Of a stretch of DNA of 64,000 bases, positions 15,431 to 28,067 are shown in pieces; the stretch's first letter is position 1, and each line of letters starts with the position of its first letter. Source of the stretch: Chaenocephalus aceratus (lineage: Eukaryota > Chordata > Actinopteri > Perciformes > Channichthyidae). The position numbers and the translations under genes were made by a program. Location of the stretch: NCBI GenBank assembly GCA_023974075.1, contig CM043797.1:14308178-14372177 (forward strand), read 5' to 3'. The notes beneath the pieces are model-generated. The model searched no databases. It was not told the DNA's origin and saw only the letters and a list, made by a program, of their open reading frames with translations.

Positions 15431-18399
15431 CATGGAGGTTGAGATAAATAATGATGATACTGCCTGGTTTATACACATTGTTTTGTCAATATGTATAAAA
15501 CTGTTCAGTTTTTCTTTGAAATTATTACTGTATATAATGTCATTATTTTTCTTCACAGCAGGCTGATTGTTGTGTAACATGACAGGCAGAACATTTCAAA
15601 TTAACAATGTTGGTATAGTTAATTCCCCTACTTACGTTGTTGTTTGGTGGTCTAACCGCCAAAAGTATTTGTCATGCAGTTAACAGCACCCACTGCTATA
15701 GAGTACTGTAATACAGCAGAGAAACCAAACGAACAGACAAGTAAGTAAATAAGCAGTCCTGATTTGTTTTATCTTTCGGCATTTGGGCGAGGCATCAGGC
15801 AGTGCACGGCTGCTTGGACTGCCAAGCATTAAAAGAGACATTTCTAATTGTTAGTGTGTTTGAAGTTCTCTTTGTGCTAGCTGCTGTCACCTGCTTAGCT
15901 TAGAATTCTGCTCTGCTGGTTTATCCACTGAAGGAAAGCGTCAAAGTGTTGGGGAAAACAGACAAAACTTCATAAATCTGCCTTGCTGATGCAACATGGA
16001 CACTCTTTTTAACTGCATGGAGATAATCAGGGTCTCATGTGAATATGCAAATCCTGTCTACATGTGTTGGATGGTGGATTTGGACAAGGCTAATGACCAT
16101 GTTCCCTGAGGTGCTGCAGCAGTATGGCGGCATGAGATCACCAACAGTTATGCACTGTCCCCTCTACTGATTGTAATATTCAAAGACGGGAAGTCAATAA
16201 AGTGAACGCACAAAACTGCATGCGCTTGGTTTTTGAAAAAATTATCACGTGCTGTTATTTGACATGTCATACATCTAATTAGAAATTAACATTATCAAAC
16301 GTTTTGTATCAGAAAGTTGAAATGCTGACAACTAACTCCAAATATTATGCTGTGCTTATATCCCAAACAAAGGCAACTCATCCAAGCCAGAGAACATGGG
16401 AATGATAAGGCTAAGATGAACATCAGCAATATGTGCACTTTACAGTTATTATTTGAGAAGATTCCAATGCAAACCTGTTGACTTACCAGTTGATCTTCTT
16501 TCTGACCTTCACCTCTGGTCCCATGCTTTCAATAGTGACCAAACGGCAGTGACAAATGGCAGAAATTGACAGCATCTATATGAGTTGACTTTGGTTGGAA
16601 GCCAGATTCCTCTCTCCTTCTTGGTGACACTATTTGATGTGGCGAACCTTGAATAATTCAAGGGGCCCAGAGCTGGACAGGATGTGTTTAGGGACATTAG
16701 ATATTCAGTGTGTTAAAGCTTCTGTTTAGCTGTTGTCAGGGAGCCCAATATTTCTAGCTGTGTTGCAGGTGGAGCATGACCAACTAGGAGAGGAGAGGAA
16801 CCTGAGGAGGGTGCTTGGGTAAACAGACTTTTGATACTCAGATCTGATCGGCATGACCCTGATAAGCCGAATAAATATGGATGGCTGGCTTCCTAACAGC
16901 GAAAGAGACTTAACAGATAACACACAGATACAAAAATAATACATATTTTCCGATGTTCCCATGTTTTCCCTTTTAATGACCAATCCAACTTCAGTAAAGT
17001 GTTCAATTACATCCCTTAAACCTCAACTAATGGTTCTGTTTCATATGTTTAGTATAAATCCATATAGATGACAATGTGTAGTCTATAATCATCCCTTCTC
17101 TACAATTTAACACATCAGACATTGACTATAGTGACATTTTGCTTTCTTAGACCCCTTTGATAGTCATAGTCATAACAGGAGCGACTCCACCTATTAAAGT
17201 ATGTCATCCGAGAAGGGAATGGCTTTTAAATTGATATGTATTAATGTGATTTTCATGAGAGAGTTGTGTCTGTCAATACGGGTAGCATCTGCCGGAGATT
17301 AAAGATCTCCAGCAGTATTGCCTTTAATCTCGCCAAGACTTTTGTCATCTGCACAGCTTGCAACTGTTATCACACTGACAAAAACACACAGATGTAAGCC
17401 AGCATACTCACAACACCCGGAGGAGGCAAAACAGTGCACCATAGCTGCTGAAAATGAATGCAGACTTAAATGGAAAGCAGTGAGACATGAAATACATATG
17501 GAAAGAAATATACTGTGCTCTACGCAAATTGTATTTGTTGGGATAATCTTACTATCACAGACAAGAAAAAGGATCAGGCAAGGATACATTATTCATTTAA
17601 AATTAATGTTCACAGAAACGTACTGCTATCACTGGTTGAGGCAGTGTGAAAATGGCAATGTGAAGTCATATCTCTCTGCACTTTATGTACTGCCTTGAAT
17701 GGCTTGCTGTGTAGTCCTTGAAAGGTGGAAGGCAGCATTATCTGTGGTGAAATAAAATGTCTAAAAGTCAAGGATTTAAAGTTTAATTTGGTGTTTACAA
17801 AGGACGTATCTGAAGACTTCGATTTGACATCTTTGGAAGGATATAAGAAGCACCCAAGGAATACATAAATGGCCGTGGGGACTGATAACAGAAAAGCACT
17901 TTTCAGACACAAAGGTGCAATTATAAGGTGTAATTAAGTTATGAAATATTGTTTTATAATGAATATGTACGCTGGAGAATATGACAAATGAAACGTCAAG
18001 TTACAAATAATAGAAATGTGATCTTTACAAGCTGATAATCAGTGGATACAATGAGCCACTTGCAGCTTATTATAGTAAGCCAAGCATGAATCTGTTGTAA
18101 TGTGTCCTTTTTCTGCAAAGCAGTTAATTAAAGATAGTGCTTCAAATCAAACATATTTTTATTTAGTTTCGACAATCAATAAGCCGTGTGTGTCATATAG
18201 TAATGGTAAACATAATATATGCCAACGCAAATGAGCGATTGGTCTGTGCTGATTGTATGTACAAAAGGAAAAATAAAAAACAAAACAAGAAAAACACAGA
18301 CAAACAATAACAACGACTAAAGTAATCCCCTATCACTGCCAGTGATCCACGAATATATGCCAGACATATTGTTGGATTAGTATTATGCATGTAAAACAA

Positions 18400-18475
18400 A
18401 TGCATATACACACACGCAACGTACACATACACATTTGCTGTATACATACACATGTATACATACATACATATGGTG
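18400..18475. repeat. CA/TA-rich low-complexity tract
   Basis: Imperfect runs of ACACATACACAT and CATACATACATA, immediately left (downstream on the minus strand) of the L1-type fragment. Confidence 0.7.
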
Positions 18476-18484
18476 TACTTAAGC

Positions 18485-18922
18485 TAAACCAATAACAGAA
18501 TGATTTACAGAGTTTCGAATGCATTTATAAAAGGTCCCCAGGCTTCCTGAAATTTGCTGTTTGAGTATAGAAGCGAGTATCTGATCTTTTCAAGTTTCAT
18601 ACAGGACATAACATCTGTCAACCACTGTAGATGAGTGGGCGGGAAGCTGTCTATCCATCTAAGCAGGATGGCTCGACGAGCTAAGGGACAGAGATCGCCG
18701 CCGTTCTGCAGTTAAACGCATCTCCTTTCCTATTACGCCAAATACATGTAGGGCAGCCAGAGGATTTGGATCCAGTTCAATACTGAACACTTGGGATAGA
18801 GTTTGGAAAATCTCCGTCCAGTGCATGCTCAGGCGGGGACCAGTACGAATGAGAGAGGCTTCATTCATTTGGCTTTTATCACAGTAGGGACACACATCAG
18901 TGATGCTATGCTTCAATAGCAT
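18485..18922 (-). mobile_element. Decayed L1-type LINE ORF2 C-terminus
   Basis: Reading the minus strand gives a stretch with a Cys-x-x-Cys pair (VCPYCDKSQ) followed by MHWTEIFQTLSQVFSIELDP and then, after a one-base frame change near 18680, RWIDSFPPTHLQWLTDVMSC, MKLEKIRYSLLYSN and FQEAWGPFINAFETL before a stop. This order (Cys motif, then LEKIRYSLL.. and F..W.PF) is that of the C-terminal end of reverse-transcriptase ORFs of L1/Tx1-type LINEs in fish. Only about 430 bases remain, and the frame is broken, so it is a fossil. It is not a host gene. Confidence 0.75.
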
Positions 18923-21768
18923 GCATGTGAATTATTTCTATAAATTGCTCTCTATAAAACAAACATGTGCAAAAGTAAGTTACATGTTACTGAGAGAGTA
19001 TATACGAAAGGCTAACGTATATCCTCTGGCAACTGTGCTTTCACCCCGGTGGCGCTAACAAGCCATGAGGACTGGCTGTGAAAGGTCAGAGAGAGAGGGC
19101 AGGCGACGTGGATACTCTAATTCCAATGTAACACCACGAACCTAAGAACTCTGAAATGTATAACTTTTTCATTTGAGCACTGGTTTGTTTTTCCATTCCG
19201 TATACATGTGCAAATGATATCATCTGTGTTTACACTACTTTTATTATAGGACATGATATACCATGCCAGAGAAAATCTTCTGTATATTATCTAGTTTACC
19301 TAGATATCAGGCTCTTGTTATTCAGCCCTGCGCCAACACAGTTCTTGTTAATCTCTTTGACAAACATTGCATCTCCAGTGTGCCAGAAATCAAAGCAGAA
19401 TACAGTTGTGGCTCCATCAGTAGGGTTTAATCTGAATGTATCAGCCGGTGACAACTCAGGGACAGAAAATCCATATGCCTTCTGTGTGTGGAGCTTTCTA
19501 TTGCAAATTGCCAGATATCTTTTTTGTCTTGAGAATGACATAGGGTGTTGTTGACCAATCTGCAACAAAGCCAGCTGGTCGGAGTGTAAAAAAAAGCCTG
19601 GCAGACTTGGCTTAAAAATAGAGCATTACAATGAACATGTACATCATGATACTCTTACAGCATCTTAACATTAGTGTGTGGAAATCCATTTAAACCAACT
19701 CTGAAAAAGACAGAAATGTAAACTCACAGTTTATATGCACCCATTCCCCTCCAACTAACTAAATCCAGGACTCCTTTATGTCATGGAATTTGAAAGAGCA
19801 CTACACAATACTGCAGTTTCACAAATCATCTCATACATCAGAGTGCATCTGTGTCTAAATGGGAGTGGTGGACATTTGAGTTTTCAGTGGAACATTACTG
19901 CCATCTAGTGTGTGCTATTAGTAGCTGCTGGGCCTGAAGACAACACTGACGGACATGTTTGTGGTGCTCTGCCATTTTATATTGTTTCTTGATTGAAAAT
20001 TGAAAACGGGAGCTATGGGTCAATAAATCGTAGGAAAAACAACTGGAAATTGCTGCTGCCTTCTTCAACAACAAGCTGAAGCACTTAACTCCCCAGTGAA
20101 CTCGTCGTAAACAACTGAAGACTGCCGGTCTTTGTGGATTTGTGTGCACTGTGTTATGAAGGAGTGTGGCGATTAGCCAGATCATGCATGTTTAGTCAAC
20201 TAGAGGAAAAAAACATCCATGGTTGTGTGCGATTTATTTTCCTTTTCTTGCTTTTTCTTATTTGTAGGGGAGGCGGGGTATTTTCACTTGGTAGGATATT
20301 GCTGTATTACTGTTTTTGGTCAAATACCATTGCTGTAAATAGGCTAATATCACAAGAAAAAAGTGTCTATTATCCCCACACACAAGACTGCAGGAAGAAA
20401 AAAAAATTAGAATATATAATATATAATTGTTTTTATATTGAATTTGTTTTAAGTACAACAAGAAGCAGTTACACATAATGTATGTATTTATATAAAAGTA
20501 TACAAAAGCATTTAGACATTATATATGTGGCAATTCCCTTTTTCTGATAACTTTTACTTCAGCATTACATATCTGTACACCTTTATTTCTGAAGGGAGTA
20601 CCCGCCATATTTTAGAATGTAAAAAAAGAAAGATAATCAACCTGTTTAATATTATATACAATGTTGAACAATGTGACTATCATTATTCTACAAGAGTTCA
20701 CCATGCAGACTTTACTGTGAGCCAGGATTTCTGCACTATGAACTGGACTTTCATCAGCCAGCAGAGGGTGGTACTAATGTATAGCCTACGGTTAGCGGGG
20801 TCATGGTACTCAAAAGATGGTCTGGAGGTTTCAACAGACAACTTGCAGGAAATGAATAACTCCCATGCCCATATTAAGCCAGCAAATGGACTGATGGAGT
20901 GGTGCAGTAGTGAAAACTGGGAATTAAATATAAATGTTTGTCATACTTCCTCAATTTTTGCTTATTTTGAGAATGTTTGTGTGAGAAAGTAATTAAGGGG
21001 AATGATGTTGAGTTAGAAAATGTACATGAACTTACTTTTTCTAATCTCACAACACTTTGAGGCGTTTCTGTCCCACAGAGTGTTTACCTGTCGGCTCTCA
21101 GTCCCAGCAGAAATGTAAAATCAATCAAGCAGCACTGAATTATTTCTCCAGTGTGTACCAGTTGTTGTTTTTCCCTCAGAATTGTTATGTTGTTTTCCCC
21201 TTTTGTCTAACATCTCAACAAATGAGACCGGAATTCCAACGTATTGGACCAGAAAGAAACAATGCTGGTTAACACTGCAATCAGCAATGTATTTCTGTGT
21301 CTTTTCAAGCTATTTAAGCGAGTATAAATACTTGAGTAAATGTACATGTGTTATACTGTCTGTGAGTAGAACAATTACAAACACCTATATGATGCAATGT
21401 AATGAAATACTGAAGCAAATACTACCTGATAACCGTTTTGTACTGTTTGTGTAATGACTCAATAGTTTCAACTGATTGCATAAAGCACTTCAAACCCAGG
21501 GTTACAGAGTAGTTTACAGTTGCAGATAGATGATAAAAGCATTGGAATAACAAGCAATACTATTTAACAAAACAGGAAAACTCAAGGTAGAGAAGCTTCA
21601 GGATGTTGAGATAAGAATGGAAACACTTAGCCCTCAAAGGATATATAAGAGTGCAATGTGTATTGATTTATTTTCTTGCGATTGATTGCAACAAACTCAA
21701 CTCTCAACAAAACCATGATCAATAATTAACATAAAAACAGACACTGTTATACAATAATAAAGACCAGC

Positions 21769-21774
21769 TTTATT
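21769..21774 (-). terminator. Candidate fam181b polyadenylation signal
   Basis: AATAAA on the minus strand about 750 bases beyond the fam181b stop codon. It would give a 3' UTR covering roughly 21755-22519, a stretch with no other gene. Confidence 0.45.
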
Positions 21775-22519
21775 TTGTCCTCTTACAATAGCTAGATACA
21801 TTTAAGGCTTTTCCAATACATTGGATACAAGTGGTAAATCTGTTGTAAAACAAACATTGCAAACACATTGTTCTAATAATCATTTCAGCAACAATGATTT
21901 CCCCCTCTACACAGAACAGTTACTAATAGGAGTGCCTGGCTGAGTGTCAGCATGTTTTGTCAAATGTGACGAACACTTCTATAATATCTAGCAATAAGTG
22001 AAGTTCAGCGGACTACGCCAACAACTATATCTGCAGCTTGTATGTTTTCTTTTTGTCCAACATGAAATTGTAAGAATGAAAAGTCTTCATATTAATGACC
22101 GGATTCACTCCACTGACAAAACTGAAACTCACCCAAAAGGAGATGAATTTTCATTCTGACTATCATTAGAAATTGCCTGAGATAAAGAAAATAATATCAA
22201 CATGTGAAACATCTTAACATTAAACAGAATAGTTCATTAGACTGGGATGTCGAAAAAGGTAAATGGAATGCATTGACTTGAAAAAGCTTTAGACAGTTTC
22301 TCATGAAATACTATATTTGAAGTTGCTTGTTTTTCCCCAGGAAAGTGACACATGACGCAATGAGGAGATTATGCAAAATGATTAAATCCAGTTGCAATAT
22401 TGCTCCCACAACACATAAACAATATTGATAAAGTAATATCCAATTCTCTTAGCCTAGTGTTAAACTAATCAGAGCAATTGTATCTGCTTTTCACCAGCAG
22501 CACTTCTAAGAACAGTTTC

Positions 22520-23476
22520 TCATAGAGATGAATAGTTAGCTCTGTTATAACCACCACTTAAATCATAAGTGCCCTGAGGTATGGAGCAGTCTGCGAAGAA
22601 GTTTGGGAAGGCCAAAGTGCACAGTGCGTTGTCCTCTATGGACCCAGTCTCAGAGGGACAGTAGAGAGGAGGCTGGGCTGGGCCCGTACGAAGGCTCTCC
22701 TCTAGTTTCTTAGAGGGTCCCGAGCAGCTAGTCCAGGGCTCGGAGTACAGCAGTCCACCAACTAAATGATGAGCATCGTATGAAGCAGCATCCAGGCCTC
22801 CCATCTCTGGCAGCACACGGACCGGCATACTTTGATAAAGGTCCTGGTCGCTCACCATGTTGCTATAATCAGGCCCCAAGAGCTCGAAGAACTCCGCAGC
22901 CTCAGGATTTCCTCGCTCCAAGTCCTTCAGCGTCATCCCAGATGTGGAGCTGACTTTTGAGTAGTTGGCAGGCTCGGTGAAGAAAGAGGGGGGCAGATTG
23001 CGATGCCTTAGGGGTGGTTTCTTGGCTTTTTCACCTCTTATATCCTTCACAGGGCTGAACAGGGCTGCCAGGCTCTTGCTCTGTAAGTTTGCCTGGACTC
23101 CATCGCGTTTAGGCAGAGTTTTGCTCTGCAAAGGGCTGGGTTGAGCCAGGGGGGAACCCTGTCTTTTCACAGCAGCATCTGCTACATTTCCTGGGGTTAT
23201 AATGCCAGTGCACCTTTTGATCTGCTTCTGTAGATACTTCCGGTGGTTGACTTTCCTCTTGGATTTCACCGGCTTGTCCAGAGCCAGCTTGATATTGCTG
23301 GAGGCTGAGTCTATGAAGCTCAGCAGGTCCCTAGTGGTCTCCTTGTAGTCCTCGTCATTTTCTGCCTCACCGAGGAGACTCCCATCCAGGCCTTTCTCCA
23401 CCTCGTACTCCATCACAGAACCAGGGAAGCAGAAACTCATGAACTGAGGGTTCATGATTGCAGTCTGAACAGCCAT
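22520..23476 (-). CDS. fam181b: FAM181B (family with sequence similarity 181 member B)
   Basis: One uninterrupted coding exon of 318 codons. FAM181 proteins have no established biochemical activity; the family is known from developmental expression, chiefly in neural tissue. The N-terminal third carries what I take to be the family hallmark: an acidic stretch with DYKETTRDLLSFIDSASSNI (about residues 43-62), then a strongly basic segment with KSKRKVNHRKYLQKQIKRC (about residues 71-89), nuclear-localisation-like. A second family-like block is LRHRNLPPSFFTEPANYSKV (about residues 156-175), followed by LERGNPEAAEFFELLGPDYS. The remainder is Ser/Pro-rich and low in order. No signal peptide or membrane segment. 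The start is the first in-frame Met (MAVQTAIMNPQF). Single-exon structure and position next to prcp match the vertebrate gene. At 318 aa it is shorter than my recollection of the mammalian protein (a little over 400 aa), mainly in low-complexity parts. Confidence 0.88.
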   Translation of the reverse strand: MAVQTAIMNPQFMSFCFPGSVMEYEVEKGLDGSLLGEAENDEDYKETTRDLLSFIDSASSNIKLALDKPVKSKRKVNHRKYLQKQIKRCTGIITPGNVADAAVKRQGSPLAQPSPLQSKTLPKRDGVQANLQSKSLAALFSPVKDIRGEKAKKPPLRHRNLPPSFFTEPANYSKVSSTSGMTLKDLERGNPEAAEFFELLGPDYSNMVSDQDLYQSMPVRVLPEMGGLDAASYDAHHLVGGLLYSEPWTSCSGPSKKLEESLRTGPAQPPLYCPSETGSIEDNALCTLAFPNFFADCSIPQGTYDLSGGYNRANYSSL

Positions 23477-24959
23477 TACTCTGTTGAGCCCAGCGGCTAG
23501 ACCTGTGGCATCCGCTGTGGTCCCTGAACTAAAAGTTTCTTCACAGCATGTCTCTCTCCAAACACCTGGGCCTAATGCAGCTCATGAAGTTGCTGCACAC
23601 ATTCCAGAGTAGAAGTGACGGGCTCTGAGAAAAGCAAGGAGATCTTTCGGGGGGCTGGACTAATGATGTCAGAACATCAAAGAGGAGGGGCAAAGAGAGC
23701 GCAGGACTTAACTCTTTGCTTGTGCCTGACCACCTGCATCTAAGAGGGATTTGTCTGAAATTCCCTGCTGTGTTGAAGACAATACACTCTGTCAGAACTC
23801 TCCCCCTCTAGTTTAACTGTTTGTGTGTGCTCTGAACCAAAAGCGCTTTCATGAAACTGAAGGAAATGACTGTAACAGTGAGCAGAAAACCTTTGAAATA
23901 CACATGAATAGTAGAGTATTTTTCTGGGTAGAATTACTAAACCAAAATCTGTCTTTTAAACTATTTGTTACATGATTATTAAACAAACAACAACAAACTA
24001 AACCAATTTCTTCAGCAGTAACATTTTCTCCAAAAATCCACAACTGATATCATTATTCGTGTGATTCCTGGTTGCTTTTCAAAACATTTTAACCACCATT
24101 CAAACACCATTATGTGTTTCCTTTCTGGATTGACAAATGGAAGTTAAGTTGTAATCTAATTACTGCTCATTTAGGCACTGAAACAAACCAAGGCTCTACA
24201 GTAGTGAGAAAGGCTTCTATTCTGTGGGAAAATCTGTGTGCACAAACAGATGCCACTATTAGGGGGAATCTTCCCAACTGCTCGCTTGTGTCTTAATCTG
24301 CTCATGGCAAAAGTTGATTTCTTGTGCAATCCCAGGCCAGTGGGAATTTCTGCCCTGGCCTGACAACTATTATGGGCTGCCTTTGACATAAAGCCCTACA
24401 GGGTCTAAATAGCCTCTATTCTTCGCCCGGCAGTGAAAGGGAGCTTTGTGCCAGAGATTCATTAAATTGCACCTCACAGCCCCTTCGTAAAATGGGTCTC
24501 AATAATGAACAGTCGATTTAACTAGAAAAGCTGCCGGAGCTGTTAAATTAAAGGGGAATAAAGTGCAGTTCAGGCTCAGTGTGCCAGAAGAAATGTTGAC
24601 CTTAAGAAATCCTGGGTATGAAACTTCTGTTGTAAACAATAACGTATTTACAGGAAGTTTGTTGGCCGGCAGTGAATACAACGAAGGATGTGTCCAAGAG
24701 CCAGATTGTTACGCTGCCAGCACTTATCCCAATTTAAGTGGATTTTTTTTGGAAGAGTTTCAAGTGTATAAAATTCTCACTACATAAGTGAGTACAACTT
24801 ATTAAAAAGATCAGTTCAATGCAACTAATGTCGTCTTAGTGTTATTGCATGATGTTAAAATTGGTTTGCCATGCATTTAGTGATGGATTGTAAACATTTG
24901 AAATGTAGCATTTAAGTTTTTCTCAGTTACAATGTTGTTGTTTTAATAAATCAGATGTA

Positions 24960-25090
24960 GCGCTGTACTGTACCTCTTTAAATAGGCATTTTTTCCTTAA
25001 CAAATTGTTTTTTGCGCTGATCAGGGGGTACTTGGCTGCATTTTTTTTTCAAAGGGGGTACATGATTGAAAAAAGTTTGAGAACCACTGG
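24960..25090. mobile_element. hAT-type DNA transposon end fragment
   Basis: Read on the minus strand from 25090 the sequence begins CCAGTGGTTCTCAAACTTTT, then TGTACCCCCTTTGAAAAAAA and AGTACCCCCTGATCAGCGC. CAGTGGTTCTCAAACTTTTT is the characteristic inverted-repeat end of many non-autonomous hAT elements. No transposase frame and no matching second end were found nearby. Confidence 0.65.
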
Positions 25091-25883
25091 TATAGACTAT
25101 AGGACATAGTTTAACCACACACTCAAAATGTACAGCATTTACACATATTTATATTTGTTAGGCAGAGAATGCAGAAAACTCATGTTATGATTATTATTAC
25201 AATACAGTATGCTGCAGCTGAATAAAAAGATCCCCCCTCTTACTGAAGTGCATGTTGAGGTGAGGCAGTGACTCATTTAAGAGTTGAAAAGAAAAGTCTG
25301 AAGCAGAAGGGGAGTGAGGCCGTAAAAAAAATTCTTTCTTATGTTAATTCCTGGGGAGAAAAAGCGAAAGTGATAGCACTGATCTCATTATCTGCGGCTT
25401 AACACAAGTCTGTGACTGAAAACACAGAAAAACTCAAATCTAAAAGCAACAACTTGCTGCAAAATAAAGAATATATTTTCCATTTATACAGAAGGCCTTT
25501 TGATTTGACTAGAAAAACAAGAATGCATGTGTGGGAAGTGGGAACTGCAGAGGCTTTGTATATTCAACTCTACTGGAGTAATTGCCAAAATAAATGTAGT
25601 TCTTCACTGATAAGTATCAGAGGAAAACGGAGCTGAGGCCTCATCACAAAAACTCATGAATTCAGGAGTAAGTTTTCAACGCCTGCTCAAAGTGATTCTG
25701 CATCCCTCTCTTAGCTAGCAGCACCATTTTGGCAAAGCGACATCATCACAGGCAGCTATATATCCCCCCCCCCCCTTTTTTCCCAGTCAAGGGACTTTGC
25801 TTTTGTGCTGGTGGGTCATTCACATCAGCGAGCCTGACGCACAGACCCCGGAAACAAGTTTCTATTGTTGCTCAAAGGCTGAG

Positions 25884-25917
25884 AGGGAGGGAGGGAGGGA
25901 GGGGATGGGTGGGGGCA
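25884..25917 (+). repeat. G-rich run with quadruplex-forming pattern
   Basis: Seven runs of three or more G separated by one to three bases (a GGGA repeat, then GGGGATGGGTGGGGG). It follows an uninterrupted C run at about 25767-25780. Confidence 0.85.
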
Positions 25918-28067
25918 GAGCAGCTCGGAAACAACATATAAACTGAGAGCATTTGACTTGTTTCTACTCCTGAGACCCTTAGTATGAGGTCAATTGTTAA
26001 TTTATTCCTTTAATATATTTTATTTGGCCAGAATCAATGAGGTCAAACGATTGCATTTTCTAAATTTGGTTTGGTGCTTTGGGGGAATTTTAATTTGGAG
26101 AAAAGCATTAGTAGTCTGCAGTGCCTTTTCCAATAATCAAATTGCTACACAAGACCCATATTTGTTTTGATAAAGTTAAACACTACAACCACACCCTCTG
26201 TCCCTGGGAATGTCCTTATCCCGCAGCACCCAACTTAGAGGGAGAAGGGTGCAACGTGATGTGACACACACAGGCTTAATCTCTTCCGACTACTGTGTGG
26301 TCCCTTGTCCGAGCAGGGACATACTCAGAGTTTGGGGTCGTAATAACACCTTTGATTGATGGCCAGTGTCAGAGACTAAGAAAAGGCTGGCAAAATTAAT
26401 GACCTCTCAAAGTCCTGAGAAAAGTTTTAAGGATGGCATTTAGTCTGTCCTCCCCCATGTTTAGCTAGGTGTCTTTCTACTGGGATGTCTGAAATCCAGT
26501 CAAGCCTGTGACAAAATGCGGAGAAGTCAGGCTTTGTGCCTCCTGGTAGAAAATCATCCCACATACCAGTGCAGGACATGTTCCCCATCTGTTCACAAAG
26601 TCATGTTATGTCAGAGCTTTAAAAGAAAGGGGGGGCAAGAATAGTTCAAAGGAAATACAAAAAAGCAAGAGTGTTCATCGTCCCGTCTTCGTCTTATCGT
26701 GACATTTGAATATTTTAGCTTGACATTTAAAAAAGAGGGAATAAAAAGGAGAACTACAAAAGGATTCTTGGTTTCTGCCTTCCCTCATCCACTCACCGCT
26801 TCACTCTTAACCTTCCATCCGCCCCTCTCCACCTCCCTGGCACCCCAGGAGTTGTATTAATAATATTACTAGCAGGGGGGAACAAACCAGGGTCTATGGG
26901 CTGCCTCTGTGCTGCAATTTAGGGCTTTAATGGCAGGCAGTGAATGAATGCGTGCCAGGGGGAATCCCACAGGTTGGTCGGCAGGGGTGAGGTCAGCAGG
27001 CGTTGCTGCAATAATCTCCCACCACTGACTTTATTGGCCTCCTCCGATTGGGCTTTTATTAAATCTCAGCCGCATGCAATTGTTCCTGCTAGGTGGAAGT
27101 AACTCTTAAGTCTCAGTGTCTCTAAAACAAGACAAAGAGTGGTCTCAACGTAGCAACAGTACATCTAAACATGATTAAAAGACACTAAGAAAGTCAATAT
27201 GACCGTATCATAAGCAGGTTTTTAATCGGTTAGTATGGAAGACTTCTTTGGAACGACAGCATTTTACATGAAGCTAGTATAAGACATAAATAGACATCTT
27301 AAAAAGGCCAGGAGGACACTCTTCTGTGAACAATAACATATCAAATGTAATAGCAGACTTTGTGCAGAGTATGTTTAAAACAAACAGAATGATTTTCTTT
27401 CTATTTGGTGCCAAACTATTCTCCTGAGAAGTCTTAGAAATGTCAAGAACTGACTGTACATTCATTTGAAAGAACAAATAGATCTGAGTGTCAACAACAA
27501 GAACAACAAATCCCTTAGTTGCTGATACAAATTGAATCAAATATTTGAATAACTGAGTGTATCTGTGATTATTACACTGACAACAGAAAAACACCAGCTT
27601 GGAGGCAGAGAGGCCATAATGGGTTTTTGGCAAATTGTACAGGGTAGAAAACAAAACGAGGATGATCCAGTCTTTTCATGATAATGATTACATGATTTAA
27701 CAAAGGAAGACATTTAGACAGCACTGTTATCACAAGCATATCTCGTTTATCTCTCATACCCCTGTCGCCCTTTGACATTTAAAAGTTTGGCATAAAGAAA
27801 TGGAGTGTGCTTGTATTGGACAAAGAAAATGATTAAGATTCTAAAACACCACCATTTGATTAATGACATGGTTATTACAATTACAAGGGTTGTTGATTTT
27901 TTTTTTTTATATATAAAAAGGTCATCTTTCAAAGTTAAAAAAATCTTCCCCCACATTAATTAAAAAAGGCACACACTTTGGCATAATGATGCAGAGGTCA
28001 CCCTGTTGAATACCATGTCAGATCAATTAAAGCTAGGTAATCCTGGTAGGGGGACATTGTGCTGCTT

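Larger units (their letters stand above)
1..21754. other. Gene-free 5' flank of fam181b (gene desert)
   Basis: No exon of a recognisable protein was found on either strand. Open frames here are short (the longest, 155 codons at 20525-20992, is AT-rich and resembles no family I know). The DNA is AT-rich with patches of non-repetitive sequence containing TAATTA and ATTAG-type homeodomain words (for example about 2870-3350, 6780-7050 and 7560-7680), which is what conserved regulatory DNA looks like, although conservation cannot be judged from one sequence. A more GC-rich patch at about 640-870 has no long open frame. Repeats that could be identified are listed separately. fam181b is the only gene to its right, so regulatory elements here, if any, most likely act on it or on a gene left of the window. 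Confidence 0.6.
23477..27222. other. fam181b upstream region with enhancer-like segments
   Basis: No exons seen. The first few hundred bases above the fam181b start should contain its 5' UTR and promoter, but no clear TATA box was found. Two segments look like regulatory DNA rather than random or repeat sequence: about 24150-24560 (including GATTCATTAAATTGCACCTC) and about 26860-27100 (including GCAATTTAGGGCTTTAATGG and CCTCCTCCGATTGGGCTTTT). Whether they are conserved cannot be told here. A hAT-type transposon end and G-rich and C-rich runs are listed separately. Confidence 0.45.

Noticed and set aside
20525..20992. 155-codon plus-strand open frame, the longest in the first 21 kb
   Set aside because: AT-rich, low-complexity composition, no domain or family resemblance, no splice or promoter context; likely chance.
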